Shown here piece after piece: positions 44,187 through 51,717 of a stretch of DNA of 64,000 nucleotides. Location of the stretch: NCBI GenBank assembly GCA_030609325.1, contig JAUWCL010000013.1, positions 1-64,000 on the forward strand, in the 5' to 3' direction. A model generated the notes under the pieces. That model worked only from the letters and a program-made list of their open reading frames with translations. It was not told the DNA's origin and did no database searches. How positions within the stretch are numbered: position 1 is the stretch's first letter; each line of letters begins with the position of its first letter. The translations under genes were made by a program, and so were the position numbers. This DNA is from Candidatus Krumholzibacteriota bacterium. Lineage in GTDB: Bacteria > Krumholzibacteriota > Krumholzibacteriia > Krumholzibacteriales > Krumholzibacteriaceae.

Positions 44187-45018
44187 CGATACCCGGGCGG
44201 ATGTGAATAACCTTTCTTTGTATATCCTCAATCTGCAGCCCGCGCTGCATGACCAGTTCTTTGCCGAGGCACGCCTTCCCGAGGATGTCGAGATAAAGGT
44301 CTACAAGACCTATTCCCGATACCTCAAGAGGCTGCAGTCGGTGAAAGAGGGCAATCCGAACCTCCTCCTCTTTCTCCCATCGGGCAAGCTCGACCCGGGC
44401 AAGACGAGACAGCTCCGCCTTACGATGATCGAATCGCCGCTGTACATCGTGACGGGCGAATGCGACGAGAGGGCATACCTTACATATATCTCGATGGGAA
44501 TCGACGGAATCATCACCCCGCCTTTCAGAAGGGCCGACGTGCAGGGTGTGCTGCGCGGCGGGGCCGACCGCGGGATCCCCTTCCCGCGCAACAACGAACT
44601 GATCAGAGAGGGCCAGGTAAGGCTCGATTTCCTCGTTCCGAGCAAGCTCTCGCGCATACTCGGTGTGAACCGCCTTATCTCGTTTCTCTCGGCGGAGTTC
44701 GGGTTCCCGCCCGAGGAGAGCCGTGTCAATCTCCCCATGGTCGTCGACGAGGCGCTCAGCAACGCGATAGTCCACGGAAACCGGTCGGACGAGAATCTCA
44801 AGGTGCACGTCCGCATCTATATCAGCAGCAGACGCATACGCATCCGGATCGAGGACCAGGGAGAGGGGTTCATCCACGAGGACGTGGAGGACCCGACCGA
44901 GAAGGAAAACATCTACAAGGGGTCTGGACGGGGGATCTATCTGCTCAAGGAACTGATGGATTCGGTCGAGTTCAAAAAGGGCGGCAGGCTGATCGAGCTC
45001 GAGAAACTCAACGAATGA
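44167..45018 (+). CDS. pseudo-receiver fused to an RsbW/SpoIIAB-like HATPase domain
   Basis: 283 residues. Residues about 15-135 follow the response-regulator fold, including SPLYIVTGECDERAYLTYISMG and GIDGIITPPFRRADV. The Asp pair and phospho-acceptor Asp are missing (NLLLFLPSG at strand 3), and the conserved Lys is Pro in TPPF. Residues about 155-283 are a serine-kinase-type ATPase domain: N box VVDEALSNAIVHGN, G1 DQGEGF, G2 GSGRGIYLLKELMD. RsbW-like proteins phosphorylate STAS partners or bind sigma factors. No sigma factor or STAS gene is adjacent; a STAS-like gene is at 21077. Overlaps the zinc-ribbon gene by 20 nt. Confidence 0.8.
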   Translation: MGSRYSDDTRADVNNLSLYILNLQPALHDQFFAEARLPEDVEIKVYKTYSRYLKRLQSVKEGNPNLLLFLPSGKLDPGKTRQLRLTMIESPLYIVTGECDERAYLTYISMGIDGIITPPFRRADVQGVLRGGADRGIPFPRNNELIREGQVRLDFLVPSKLSRILGVNRLISFLSAEFGFPPEESRVNLPMVVDEALSNAIVHGNRSDENLKVHVRIYISSRRIRIRIEDQGEGFIHEDVEDPTEKENIYKGSGRGIYLLKELMDSVEFKKGGRLIELEKLNE

Positions 45019-45021
45019 CCT

Positions 45022-45462
45022 TTATTTCTCTCCCCACTTCTCGCTCGCGATCTTGTCGAGGAGATTGTTTATCTGCCCTCGGATACGCTCGTTCTGATCG
45101 GGCTCGAAGAGGACCTTCTTGACACGGCCCTTGTCGTCCTTCTTGACGTAACGGAGGGCCTTGATGTTTTCCATCGGGATAAGGATGTCCTTGCTGACGC
45201 GGACTTCTATCGGTCTTTTGTCGAGGTTCCTGTCGGAATTGTTGAAGGGGTGCATTCCGATGCCCCAGCCGTGCACGAACATCGAGCATATTATCGCCCG
45301 GAAAGTGTTCTGCCGCTGTACCGTATCGAGATCGAAGGTATCCCGGAACTTGTCCATCATCCCGTTTATCACGTCGTTCAGCCTGGAGAAAACTTCATCC
45401 TCGGGCTCCATGTTTACCAGGCGATGAAAGACTTCCCTGAGGATTTTCTCGGTGATCTCCAT
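45022..45462 (-). CDS. hypothetical protein
   Basis: 146 residues. I do not recognise a family. The first 65 residues look helical (EITEKILREVFHRLVNMEPEDEV), a central part holds FVHGWGIGMHPFNN, and the C-terminal half alternates strands and a final helix (IRGQINNLLDKIASEK). No signal peptide or membrane helix. It is the last gene of a minus-strand operon, 11 nt after the MFS gene, and converges on the HATPase gene with only 3 nt between stops. The ribosome site upstream of its ATG is GGGAG-like. Confidence 0.7.
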   Translation of the reverse strand: MEITEKILREVFHRLVNMEPEDEVFSRLNDVINGMMDKFRDTFDLDTVQRQNTFRAIICSMFVHGWGIGMHPFNNSDRNLDKRPIEVRVSKDILIPMENIKALRYVKKDDKGRVKKVLFEPDQNERIRGQINNLLDKIASEKWGEK

Positions 45463-45473
45463 TACAACTCCCG

Positions 45474-46754
45474 TCAGTTATCGTCATCCGTCCGGTCAGA
45501 TCCGGAAAACCTGACCCAGATCATTCCGCAGATTGCAAGAAAGAAGCCAAGCAGAAGCAATACGGTTCCTTTGCCTGCCGCTCTGCCTAAAAAACTCATC
45601 AGAAAAGAGGATACGAGAAAGAGACTCCTCGTGATGACCTCCCTCAGCGAAAAGACACGCCCGCGCAGATCGGGGGATATCCTCTCCTGGAGCTGCGACT
45701 CCGAGATCACGAAGAGGGGAGTCACGGCCAGGCCGGCCGCGAACATGCCTGAGCATACGGTGACGAGCGAGGAGGAAAGGGCGACCGCGGCGGCGGACGG
45801 GGCGAACAGAAGGAAGAGGAAGCTTTCCGCCCTTTGCCCGGCCTTTCTCCCGAGCCGGTGGGCGACCAGGGAGCCTGCCGCCATCCCCGCACCCGCGGAA
45901 AGGCCCGCGGCGGCAAGGCCCATCGAACTTCCCGGCTCCGAGACTCCCCTGATGAATACCACGGCGAGGACCGAGAATCCGCCCGCGCCGAAAAAGATAA
46001 GCGACTGCACGCCGAGAGGAGCTTTGAGCGAATGATTGCTGCGGATCTCGGTAAGACCTTCAGCCGACGAGTGCCAGAATCCTTTGCGGGCGGTCTCTTT
46101 CTGAGGGCCGACGGTGCCTGCCGGCTCCGGTCTTCGTGGAAGCCGCATCGCGATCACGGCAAGCAGAAGGGCCGATAAGATGTAGGTCGCCCCGTCGAGA
46201 TAGAAGCACGCGGCCCACGAGAAATAGTCGAAGATCAGACCCCCGCCGAGAAAACCCCCGACTACCCCCACAATGCCCGCTATCCAGAGGGTCGAATTGA
46301 CCTTCACGAGCTTTTCGGGAGGCACGATCTCCGGGAGCAGCCCGGACTTCGCCGGGAGAAAGAAGAGGTTTCCCGCGGAGATGAGGAAGACGACCGCCAT
46401 GACCGGGACGAAGCTCCCTGTCGCCGTGAAAGAAGCCGGTATGATGAGGACCAGGAGCCCGCGGGCCAGGTCGGTTGCGGCGAGCACCCATCTCTTGCTG
46501 AGCCTGTCGACGATTACTCCCGCCGCGGGGGCGAGGATGACGATGGGGAGGTACATCGCTGCGTAGATACCGGAAAGCTGCAGCGACGGATCGTCGGAAA
46601 ACCTGTTTACGAGGGCGACAAGAGAGAAGTTATTTAATCTGTCGCCGAAGAGGGAGACCGCCTGGGCGGCCCAGAACATCGTGAACAGCCCGCCTGACAT
46701 CGCAGCGGCGGCGACTCCGCCCGATCCGTCCTTCCCTCCTGCGGGGCCGTTCAT
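45474..46754 (-). CDS. MFS transporter (LplT/EntS-like)
   Basis: 426 residues and about 12 membrane helices. The start MFWAAQAVSLFGDRLNNFSL and the loop DRLSKRWVL between helices 2 and 3 fit MFS_3-type exporters such as EntS and the lysophospholipid transporter LplT. The later SESQLQERISPDLRGRVFSL is also typical. It overlaps the GT4 gene by 4 nt. With the acyltransferase and glycosyltransferase in the same operon, lipid or glycolipid movement is an attractive guess, but drug or siderophore export cannot be excluded. Confidence 0.82.
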   Translation of the reverse strand: MNGPAGGKDGSGGVAAAAMSGGLFTMFWAAQAVSLFGDRLNNFSLVALVNRFSDDPSLQLSGIYAAMYLPIVILAPAAGVIVDRLSKRWVLAATDLARGLLVLIIPASFTATGSFVPVMAVVFLISAGNLFFLPAKSGLLPEIVPPEKLVKVNSTLWIAGIVGVVGGFLGGGLIFDYFSWAACFYLDGATYILSALLLAVIAMRLPRRPEPAGTVGPQKETARKGFWHSSAEGLTEIRSNHSLKAPLGVQSLIFFGAGGFSVLAVVFIRGVSEPGSSMGLAAAGLSAGAGMAAGSLVAHRLGRKAGQRAESFLFLLFAPSAAAVALSSSLVTVCSGMFAAGLAVTPLFVISESQLQERISPDLRGRVFSLREVITRSLFLVSSFLMSFLGRAAGKGTVLLLLGFFLAICGMIWVRFSGSDRTDDDN

Positions 46755-47914
46755 TCAGTCTCCACCGGCTTCGGAGGCCCGGGAACCGGTTCGCTCTCCA
46801 GACCGAGGACCTTCCGGAAGCTCTCTTCCAGCCTGACGGTGACCGATTCCCAGTTGTACGAGAGGGCCTTGTCACGCCCGGCGGCGGTCATCCTCGCGGT
46901 CATCGCGGGATCTGACGCTATCCTCGTTACGGCGTCGGCGATCTCCTCGGGCGAGCCGGGGGATGCCAGGATCCCGTCTCTTCCGCTGGTGACGACACGC
47001 CGGAATCCGGGGATGTCGGAGGCGACGACCGGCACACCCGAGGCCATGGCCTCCAGCAGGACGATGCCGAAGCTCTCTCTCCCCGTTGCCGGAGCGCAAA
47101 AGACATCCGCCGAGGCGTAATACCTCGGCAGGAGCTGTGCATCGACGCGTCCGACGGCCATGATCTCGGCGCCACCGAGACTTATGGGGCGCGGCATCAC
47201 CTTCCGCCTCAGGTTTCCCTCGCCGACGAGAATAAGCCTGACGAGGCGCGGGATAGACCGCTGTATGATCGGCAGTGCCTTGAAGAGGTAGGGCAACCCC
47301 TTGCGCCTGTCCATCCTGCCCACGAACAGGATATTGAGTTTACCGTCCCTGAGCCCCTCGATGGGAGGGATGTCGGGATTGAACCTCCGGCAGTCGATCC
47401 CGTTGGGGATTATCTCGTACTCTCCGGGGAAGTATTGCGCGGCGAACTCCCTCGCCGGATCGGAAACGGCCACGCGATGGTCGAGACGCCTTGCCGCATA
47501 GTCGAGGGGGCGTTGGAAGAGGGAGTAGAGCCCGTTCTTCTCCGCGGCGGCATGGAAAGTGCCGACGCGCCGCGCGCCTGCGCTGTCGGCGAAGAGGGCG
47601 AGAAGGGGAAGGGTCGGAACAAGTGGGCAATGGGTATGGATGATGTCGAAACGTTTCCTGCGGAAGATCTCCTCGAGCCGGCGCCTGAGCGCCCGTCCTG
47701 CAGTGACGTTGGTCCATGCCCCGTTGGCGGGGAAGAGGATGTTACGGCCTATCCTGATTATCCCCGGCTCTTCCATCCGACGGCGGTCGTACCTGGTCGT
47801 GATGATCGTGACGTCGTGTCCGAGTCTTCTCAGCTCGACAGCGGTGTGGTGAACGACCTCGGTGACTCCGCCCGGCTTGGGGTAGTAGGATTGTGTCACG
47901 ATGCCGATCTTCAC
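46751..47914 (-). CDS. GT4 glycosyltransferase, PimA-like
   Basis: 387 residues from GTG 47914, which has GGGAGGG upstream. An earlier start would add 12 residues lying within the acyltransferase gene. KIGIVTQSYYPKPGGVTEVVHH is strikingly like phosphatidylinositol mannosyltransferase PimA and its relatives. Other motifs are HTHCPLVPTLP, FVGRMDRRKGLPYLFKAL and the donor loop ESFGIVLLEAMASGVPVVAS with E-x7-E. It probably glycosylates a lipid at the inner face of the membrane. It overlaps the upstream acyltransferase and downstream MFS genes by 4 nt each. Confidence 0.88.
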   Translation of the reverse strand: MKIGIVTQSYYPKPGGVTEVVHHTAVELRRLGHDVTIITTRYDRRRMEEPGIIRIGRNILFPANGAWTNVTAGRALRRRLEEIFRRKRFDIIHTHCPLVPTLPLLALFADSAGARRVGTFHAAAEKNGLYSLFQRPLDYAARRLDHRVAVSDPAREFAAQYFPGEYEIIPNGIDCRRFNPDIPPIEGLRDGKLNILFVGRMDRRKGLPYLFKALPIIQRSIPRLVRLILVGEGNLRRKVMPRPISLGGAEIMAVGRVDAQLLPRYYASADVFCAPATGRESFGIVLLEAMASGVPVVASDIPGFRRVVTSGRDGILASPGSPEEIADAVTRIASDPAMTARMTAAGRDKALSYNWESVTVRLEESFRKVLGLESEPVPGPPKPVETE

Positions 47915-48771
47915 GCCGCGCCCTCCCAGAACCTCCTGAAAATGCACCACTGGTCGGAATTATCGCGGATGTAGGACTCGATCGCGTCGAATATTCTTCG
48001 CTGGGCCGCGCTCTCGCCGACCCGTGCCGCCTCGCCGGGTGCGAGGACAGTCTCCATGCTTATCCTCGACCGGTCGTCGGTGACCCTCCTGCAGTACGCG
48101 CCGAGGACGGGGGCCCCGGTGCTCATCGCGAGCCGCGCCGCGCCGCGCGGAAGGCTCACCTCACGGCCGAAGAGCTTGACCGGCGTTCCTCCCTCGAAGA
48201 CGTCTCCGTCGAGCAGCAGGGCGACTATCCCTCCCTCCTGGAGGATGCGGTACAGCCTCCTGTAAGGCTGCTTGGGGCCGATAACCTCGAGCCCCTTCTC
48301 TTCCTTGACCCGTTTTACGGAATCGGTGAGGAGGGAGTTCATCTGCTCGCCGGCGACGACGCCGAGACGGTGCCCGAGCGAGCCGAGAAGGAGCGCGGGG
48401 AGTTCCCAGTTACCGATGTGCGCCGTTGCTAAGATCGTTCCCTTTCCAGCCGCGAGAGCGTTGTTGAGGACGTGCCTCTGCGGGAATTCGATGCGTTCGT
48501 TTATCTCGTCGCCGTTCCATCTCGAGGAGGCGAACATCTCGATAATGTTCATCGAATGATTCCGGAAGATCCCGTATACGTCGGCGTTGGAAGGGGGAGA
48601 TCCTACGATGGAAAGGTTGCCGTGCACATTGCTCCTCTTGCCCGGAGAGAGGCAGTAGCATCCGAGCGCCGAGACATCAGCGGCGAGGCTCCTGATACTG
48701 CCGGGGAGGGAGTCCAGGACCGCCGCCAATAGCCAGAATACTGTGTTTTCCTTCACTTTCACGACGCCCAA
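47911..48771 (-). CDS. LpxL/HtrB-family acyltransferase
   Basis: 286 residues with a hydrophobic N-terminal helix (FWLLAAVLDSLPGSI) and the catalytic H-x4-E in ATAHIGNWELPALLLG. Later LLLDGDVFEGGTPVKLFGRE and LPRGAARLAMSTGAPVLGAY are typical of the lipid A late acyltransferase / PatA (PIM acyltransferase) family. It acylates a membrane glycolipid. The annotated TTG at 48771 has no ribosome site and lies right next to a promoter -10 on the minus strand, so translation may start at a following GTG (48762 or 48756). It is first in the operon with GT4, MFS and the orphan protein. Confidence 0.86.
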   Translation of the reverse strand: MGVVKVKENTVFWLLAAVLDSLPGSIRSLAADVSALGCYCLSPGKRSNVHGNLSIVGSPPSNADVYGIFRNHSMNIIEMFASSRWNGDEINERIEFPQRHVLNNALAAGKGTILATAHIGNWELPALLLGSLGHRLGVVAGEQMNSLLTDSVKRVKEEKGLEVIGPKQPYRRLYRILQEGGIVALLLDGDVFEGGTPVKLFGREVSLPRGAARLAMSTGAPVLGAYCRRVTDDRSRISMETVLAPGEAARVGESAAQRRIFDAIESYIRDNSDQWCIFRRFWEGAA

Positions 48772-48772
48772 C

Positions 48773-48802
48773 AGGATATTCCCGTGATCAGCGGCCTGTC
48801 AA
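48773..48802 (-). promoter_or_regulatory. candidate promoter of the acyltransferase-GT4-MFS operon
   Basis: On the minus strand TTGACA (48802-48797) is followed after 18 bp by TATCCT (48778-48773). The transcription start would fall at about 48766, inside the first codons of the acyltransferase frame, implying a leaderless or very short leader mRNA. Confidence 0.4.
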
Positions 48803-48864
48803 GCAATTGAAATGGCACATTTCTGGCAATAGCAGGAGCAGGTCACACTGATGGAGGTGAAACA

Positions 48865-49284
48865 TTGCAGGTCTGCACGGAAACGACTCTGTTCATGCAA
48901 AAAGCGATATATTACGTCAGCCGTTTCATAGCGGCCAGGGGTGTTCTGGAGATGACCGACTGCCGGCTCAATTTCCAGGTATCCAATCTCGATTCGTCGT
49001 TCGGCATGAGAAGCGTATCCATCGACCTCGCAACGGTGGACGACGTTCGCATCGAGGGCGGCGACCTCCATCCCCGTGTGATCATATGCTCGGGAAAGGA
49101 GTACGAGTTCGTGCTGCCGAAGGCGCAGGAACTCTACGATCAGCTCAAAAAGCAATGCTTCAGCTCCGTGTCTTCCGGGCCGGCGGATAACGAGAGCTCT
49201 TCGATCATCTGCGGGTGCGGGCACTCGGTCAGCGAGCGGTACAACTTCTGCCCCTGGTGCGGGTCGAAGTTCTTGAAGACATAA
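48865..49284 (+). CDS. small PH/GRAM-like and zinc-ribbon protein
   Basis: 139 residues from TTG 48865, well spaced from GGAGGTG. Residues about 10-95 alternate strands in a pattern like a bacterial PH/GRAM domain (CRLNFQVSNL, VDDVRIEGG, RVIICSGKEYEFVLP and a closing helix AQELYDQLKKQ). The C-terminus is a zinc ribbon (CGCG...NFCPWCGSKF). No membrane segment. I do not recognise a specific family; the domain assignments come from pattern only. Confidence 0.7.
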   Translation: MQVCTETTLFMQKAIYYVSRFIAARGVLEMTDCRLNFQVSNLDSSFGMRSVSIDLATVDDVRIEGGDLHPRVIICSGKEYEFVLPKAQELYDQLKKQCFSSVSSGPADNESSSIICGCGHSVSERYNFCPWCGSKFLKT

Positions 49285-49303
49285 CAACCTGCCTGTTTTT
49301 CAC

Positions 49304-49332
49304 TTGTCGCAGCGACTGTTATTTGTTAAATT
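49304..49332 (+). promoter_or_regulatory. candidate promoter of the lipoprotein gene
   Basis: TTGTCG (49304-49309) and TAAATT (49327-49332) have a 17-bp spacer, 65 nt before the ATG. TATATT at 49375-49380 is an alternative -10 without a good -35. Confidence 0.3.
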
Positions 49333-49396
49333 CCCAACAGGTCATGGGTCTCTGAGTGTCCGGTGATCCGCTTCTATATTGTAAAGGGAGGTTCAG

Positions 49397-49741
49397 ATGA
49401 GGCAGCTCGGTATTGTTATATTCATACTGGCTCTGATGCCGGTGCTGCTCGCGGGGTGTTCGGACGATACCCAGAAGGTCACGCCCACGGGGATCGAGCT
49501 CAAGTTCACGGAATGTCTCACTTTCGGAGTCTGGGTGTTCGTGGATGATGAATTCCAGGGGATGGCCTCTTCGGAGGAGCCCGCCTTCTTTGCGCTGGCC
49601 CCCGGAACTTACGAGCTTTACCTGCGTGGCAACGCGTATCTCGACGATACGTATTTCTGCTGGACGGACGAGATCAGTGTCTCCGACGGCAATACGACCG
49701 TACTTTACTACAGCTGCGACGGAGCTGAATGTCAGGACTGA
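49397..49741 (+). CDS. small lipoprotein of unknown function
   Basis: 114 residues with a type II signal peptide: hydrophobic IVIFILALMPVLLAGC, lipobox LAGC, cysteine at residue 21. The mature part (about 94 residues) looks all-beta and carries four further cysteines (ECLTF, YFCWT, YSCDG, AECQD), perhaps two disulfides. GGGAGG lies just upstream of the ATG. It may be a small Ig-like surface domain. It is followed by an intrinsic terminator. Confidence 0.78.
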   Translation: MRQLGIVIFILALMPVLLAGCSDDTQKVTPTGIELKFTECLTFGVWVFVDDEFQGMASSEEPAFFALAPGTYELYLRGNAYLDDTYFCWTDEISVSDGNTTVLYYSCDGAECQD

Positions 49742-50083
49742 CGAGTACCTGAAGAAGGGACCGAACCTCCCCTCGACAGTAAAATTGTAACGTGCAGTTT
49801 ACGTCGCCCTCTCTCAATTTCGGGAGACGGCGTTTTTCAAGACCCCCGAGATCCTTCCCAACTTGCCAGATCACAACGGTTTATAAATAGCTACAGCAGT
49901 AATTCCATGGCACGCTCCTTGCGCTCCCGTTTTCTTGCCGGGGTTGGCGCTTTTCTGGCTGAATCAAGAAGTGAACACCCTAGCTCTAGTGACGTTTAGC
50001 CTGTTCCGGATTCTGCTTCCTTGTCTGTGCACCAGGTGAGCGGGACGGGAGCCCGCCCCGGCTTTTTCAAGGAGTGGCTCAAA
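49742..50083 (+). other. intergenic region and leader of the MglA-like gene
   Basis: There is no gene in these 342 bases. The left end holds the terminator at 49805-49837. TTTATAAATAG near 49880 is a possible -10 region. Just before the ribosome site AAGGAG, a GCGGG/CCCGC stem (50040-50056) may form in the mRNA leader. Nothing else recognised. Confidence 0.6.
49805..49837 (+). terminator. intrinsic terminator after the lipoprotein gene
   Basis: CGCCCTCTC (49805-49813) pairs with GAGACGGCG (49824-49832), with one C-C mismatch and a 10-nt loop, followed directly by five T (49833-49837). This is a standard rho-independent layout. Confidence 0.72.
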
Positions 50084-51241
50084 ATGGCTGTCTACAATTA
50101 CGCCGGCGGAGAAGTAAACATAAAGATAGTATATTACGGCCCCGGACTCAGCGGGAAGACGACGAACCTCGAATATATGTATTCGAAGCTCCCGCGGGAG
50201 AACAAGGGCAAGATGATCTCGATGAAGACCCGGACCGACAGGACGCTCTTCTTCGATTTCCTTCCGATCGAGGTCGGGGAACTGGGCAGCCTCAAGGTAA
50301 GGTTCCTGCTCTACACCGTTCCGGGACAGGTCTACTACAACGCGACGAGGAAGCTCGTGCTCAAGGGCGTGGACGCCCTCGTGTTTGTGGCGGATTCGTC
50401 TCCAGACAGGCTCGGCGATGACAGGGAGAGCCTCGACAACCTCGAGGAGAACCTCAACGAGATCGGAATGTCGCTCTCCGGTACTCCATGGGTGATGCAG
50501 TACAACAAGAGGGACGTCCCGGGATGCATGAAGAAAAAGATGCTCGAGAAGGAGCTCAATACACGGAATGTCCCGTCGTTCGAGGCGGTTGCGACAGATG
50601 GCAGGGGCGTATACGAGACATTCGAGGGGATTGCGAAACTGGTCTTCAAGAGGCTCAGGCACGAGCTCAACGACAAGAAGGCCGGAAATGACGACAGTAG
50701 GGACAGCGAACCCGGCGGCGGACCGGTCGACGTGGAGGTCGTCGCGCAGGGTACTTCAACGATAATTAACTCAGAGGCAGGCGAGAGCGAGACTTCAGGT
50801 TACGCAGAGGAGAGAGAAGAGGAGCACGAGTCTGTCTCTGAGTTTGTAGATCACATGCTGAAGGAAGACGCGGACTTGGCCGAATCGGTCAAGGACCTCG
50901 GAATGGAGAGGGAAGGGTACGAGGAATACGGGCACATGGTCGAGCTCGGAGACAACAACAACGGATCGGCCGGGGAAGAGGCCGAGGGTGAAGCGAGTGT
51001 GGCGGTGGCGGAGAAGGAAGAGGACGAGGAGAAAAAGAAAAAAGAGTTCATAAACGATCCGCTCGTGAAGTTTGCCGGGGAAAAGCCCGAGACGGCCGGG
51101 GACGCGGCGCCCGGTCCCGCCGAGGAGACCGAGGAACGCCCCGCCAAGATGGTAACAGTCCCGGTCGAGCTCACCGAGGAGGAGATACGCAACGAGGTCC
51201 CGGTCAAGATCATACTTGACATAAAGGTCCATTCAGGCTGA
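50084..51241 (+). CDS. MglA-like Ras-family GTPase with a long acidic C-terminal tail
   Basis: 385 residues from ATG 50084 (AAGGAG at 50069-50074). Residues 1-195 match bacterial MglA: IVYYGPGLSGKTTN (P-loop), RTLFFDFLPIEVG, the switch YTVPGQVYYNATR, NKRD (base recognition) and VATDGRGVYETF. MglA sets cell polarity in Myxococcus and Thermus, normally with the GAP MglB. Known MglA ends near residue 195. Here about 190 more residues follow, highly acidic with low-complexity stretches (EDEEKKKKEF) and a predicted short structured end (VTVPVELTEEEIRNEVPVKI). No mglB-like gene is visible in the window. Confidence 0.88.
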   Translation: MAVYNYAGGEVNIKIVYYGPGLSGKTTNLEYMYSKLPRENKGKMISMKTRTDRTLFFDFLPIEVGELGSLKVRFLLYTVPGQVYYNATRKLVLKGVDALVFVADSSPDRLGDDRESLDNLEENLNEIGMSLSGTPWVMQYNKRDVPGCMKKKMLEKELNTRNVPSFEAVATDGRGVYETFEGIAKLVFKRLRHELNDKKAGNDDSRDSEPGGGPVDVEVVAQGTSTIINSEAGESETSGYAEEREEEHESVSEFVDHMLKEDADLAESVKDLGMEREGYEEYGHMVELGDNNNGSAGEEAEGEASVAVAEKEEDEEKKKKEFINDPLVKFAGEKPETAGDAAPGPAEETEERPAKMVTVPVELTEEEIRNEVPVKIILDIKVHSG

Positions 51242-51271
51242 CCGGCTCCGTGATCGATGGAACAAAATAAC

Positions 51272-51300
51272 TTGACCGCTGTACAAATTATAACGATGAT
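51272..51300 (+). promoter_or_regulatory. candidate promoter upstream of the response-regulator gene
   Basis: TTGACC (51272-51277), a 17-bp spacer and GATGAT (51295-51300). The -10 is weak. TATAAC occurs twice nearby (51289, 51300) but at wrong spacing. Transcription would start just at the terminator-like hairpin that follows. Confidence 0.3.
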
Positions 51301-51302
51301 AT

Positions 51303-51332
51303 AACCGGGATTCGGCTGAATCGCGGTTTTTT
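51303..51332 (+). terminator. intrinsic terminator or attenuator between the GTPase and response-regulator genes
   Basis: AACCGGGATTC (51303-51313) and GAATCGCGGTT (51318-51328) form an 11-bp stem with one G-G mismatch and loop GGCT. A run of six T ends at 51332. The response-regulator ATG is only 15 nt further, so read-through could be regulated. Confidence 0.72.
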
Positions 51333-51346
51333 ATACGGGGGAGCCG

Positions 51347-51709
51347 ATGGCAAAGATCCTCATAGTAGACGACGAAATCAACGTCAGGAAGCTCTACAGT
51401 GAAGAGCTCGAGGGAGAGGGTTATGAGACCGTTTCGGCCGGGACGGTCGCCGAGGCGATCGAATCGGTCGAAACGGAATCGCCGGACCTGATGATCCTCG
51501 ACATGAAGCTCGGTGACGAAAGCGGGATCGACGCGCTCATAGAGATCGCCGAGAGGCGCAAGGACCTTCCCGTAATAATCAATTCGGCATATTCGGTCTA
51601 CAAGGACAACTTCCAGACGTGGGCGGCCGACGCCTACATCGTCAAGTCCGTCGATCTCACTCCGCTCAAGGAGAAGGTCAGGGAGCTCCTCGGCAGCTCG
51701 TGTCAGTGA
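51347..51709 (+). CDS. single-domain response regulator (CheY/DivK-like receiver)
   Basis: 120 residues, a lone receiver domain. It begins ILIVDDEINVRKLY with the acidic pair, has the phospho-acceptor Asp in LMILDMKLGDESG near residue 50, Ser at the end of strand 4 (IINSAYS) and the conserved Lys in YIVKSVD. It lacks an output domain, so it acts by protein contact. GGGGGAG precedes the ATG. The MglA-like GTPase gene is immediately upstream, which suggests polarity or motility-type signalling. No histidine kinase is present in the window. Confidence 0.93.
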   Translation: MAKILIVDDEINVRKLYSEELEGEGYETVSAGTVAEAIESVETESPDLMILDMKLGDESGIDALIEIAERRKDLPVIINSAYSVYKDNFQTWAADAYIVKSVDLTPLKEKVRELLGSSCQ

Positions 51710-51717
51710 GTCGCGCG

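Noticed and set aside
50040-50066. GC-rich hairpin plus T5 before the MglA-like gene as a terminator
   Set aside because: The stem is only 5 bp and the T-run is separated from it by several bases; it also precedes the ribosome site directly, so a leader structure is more likely.
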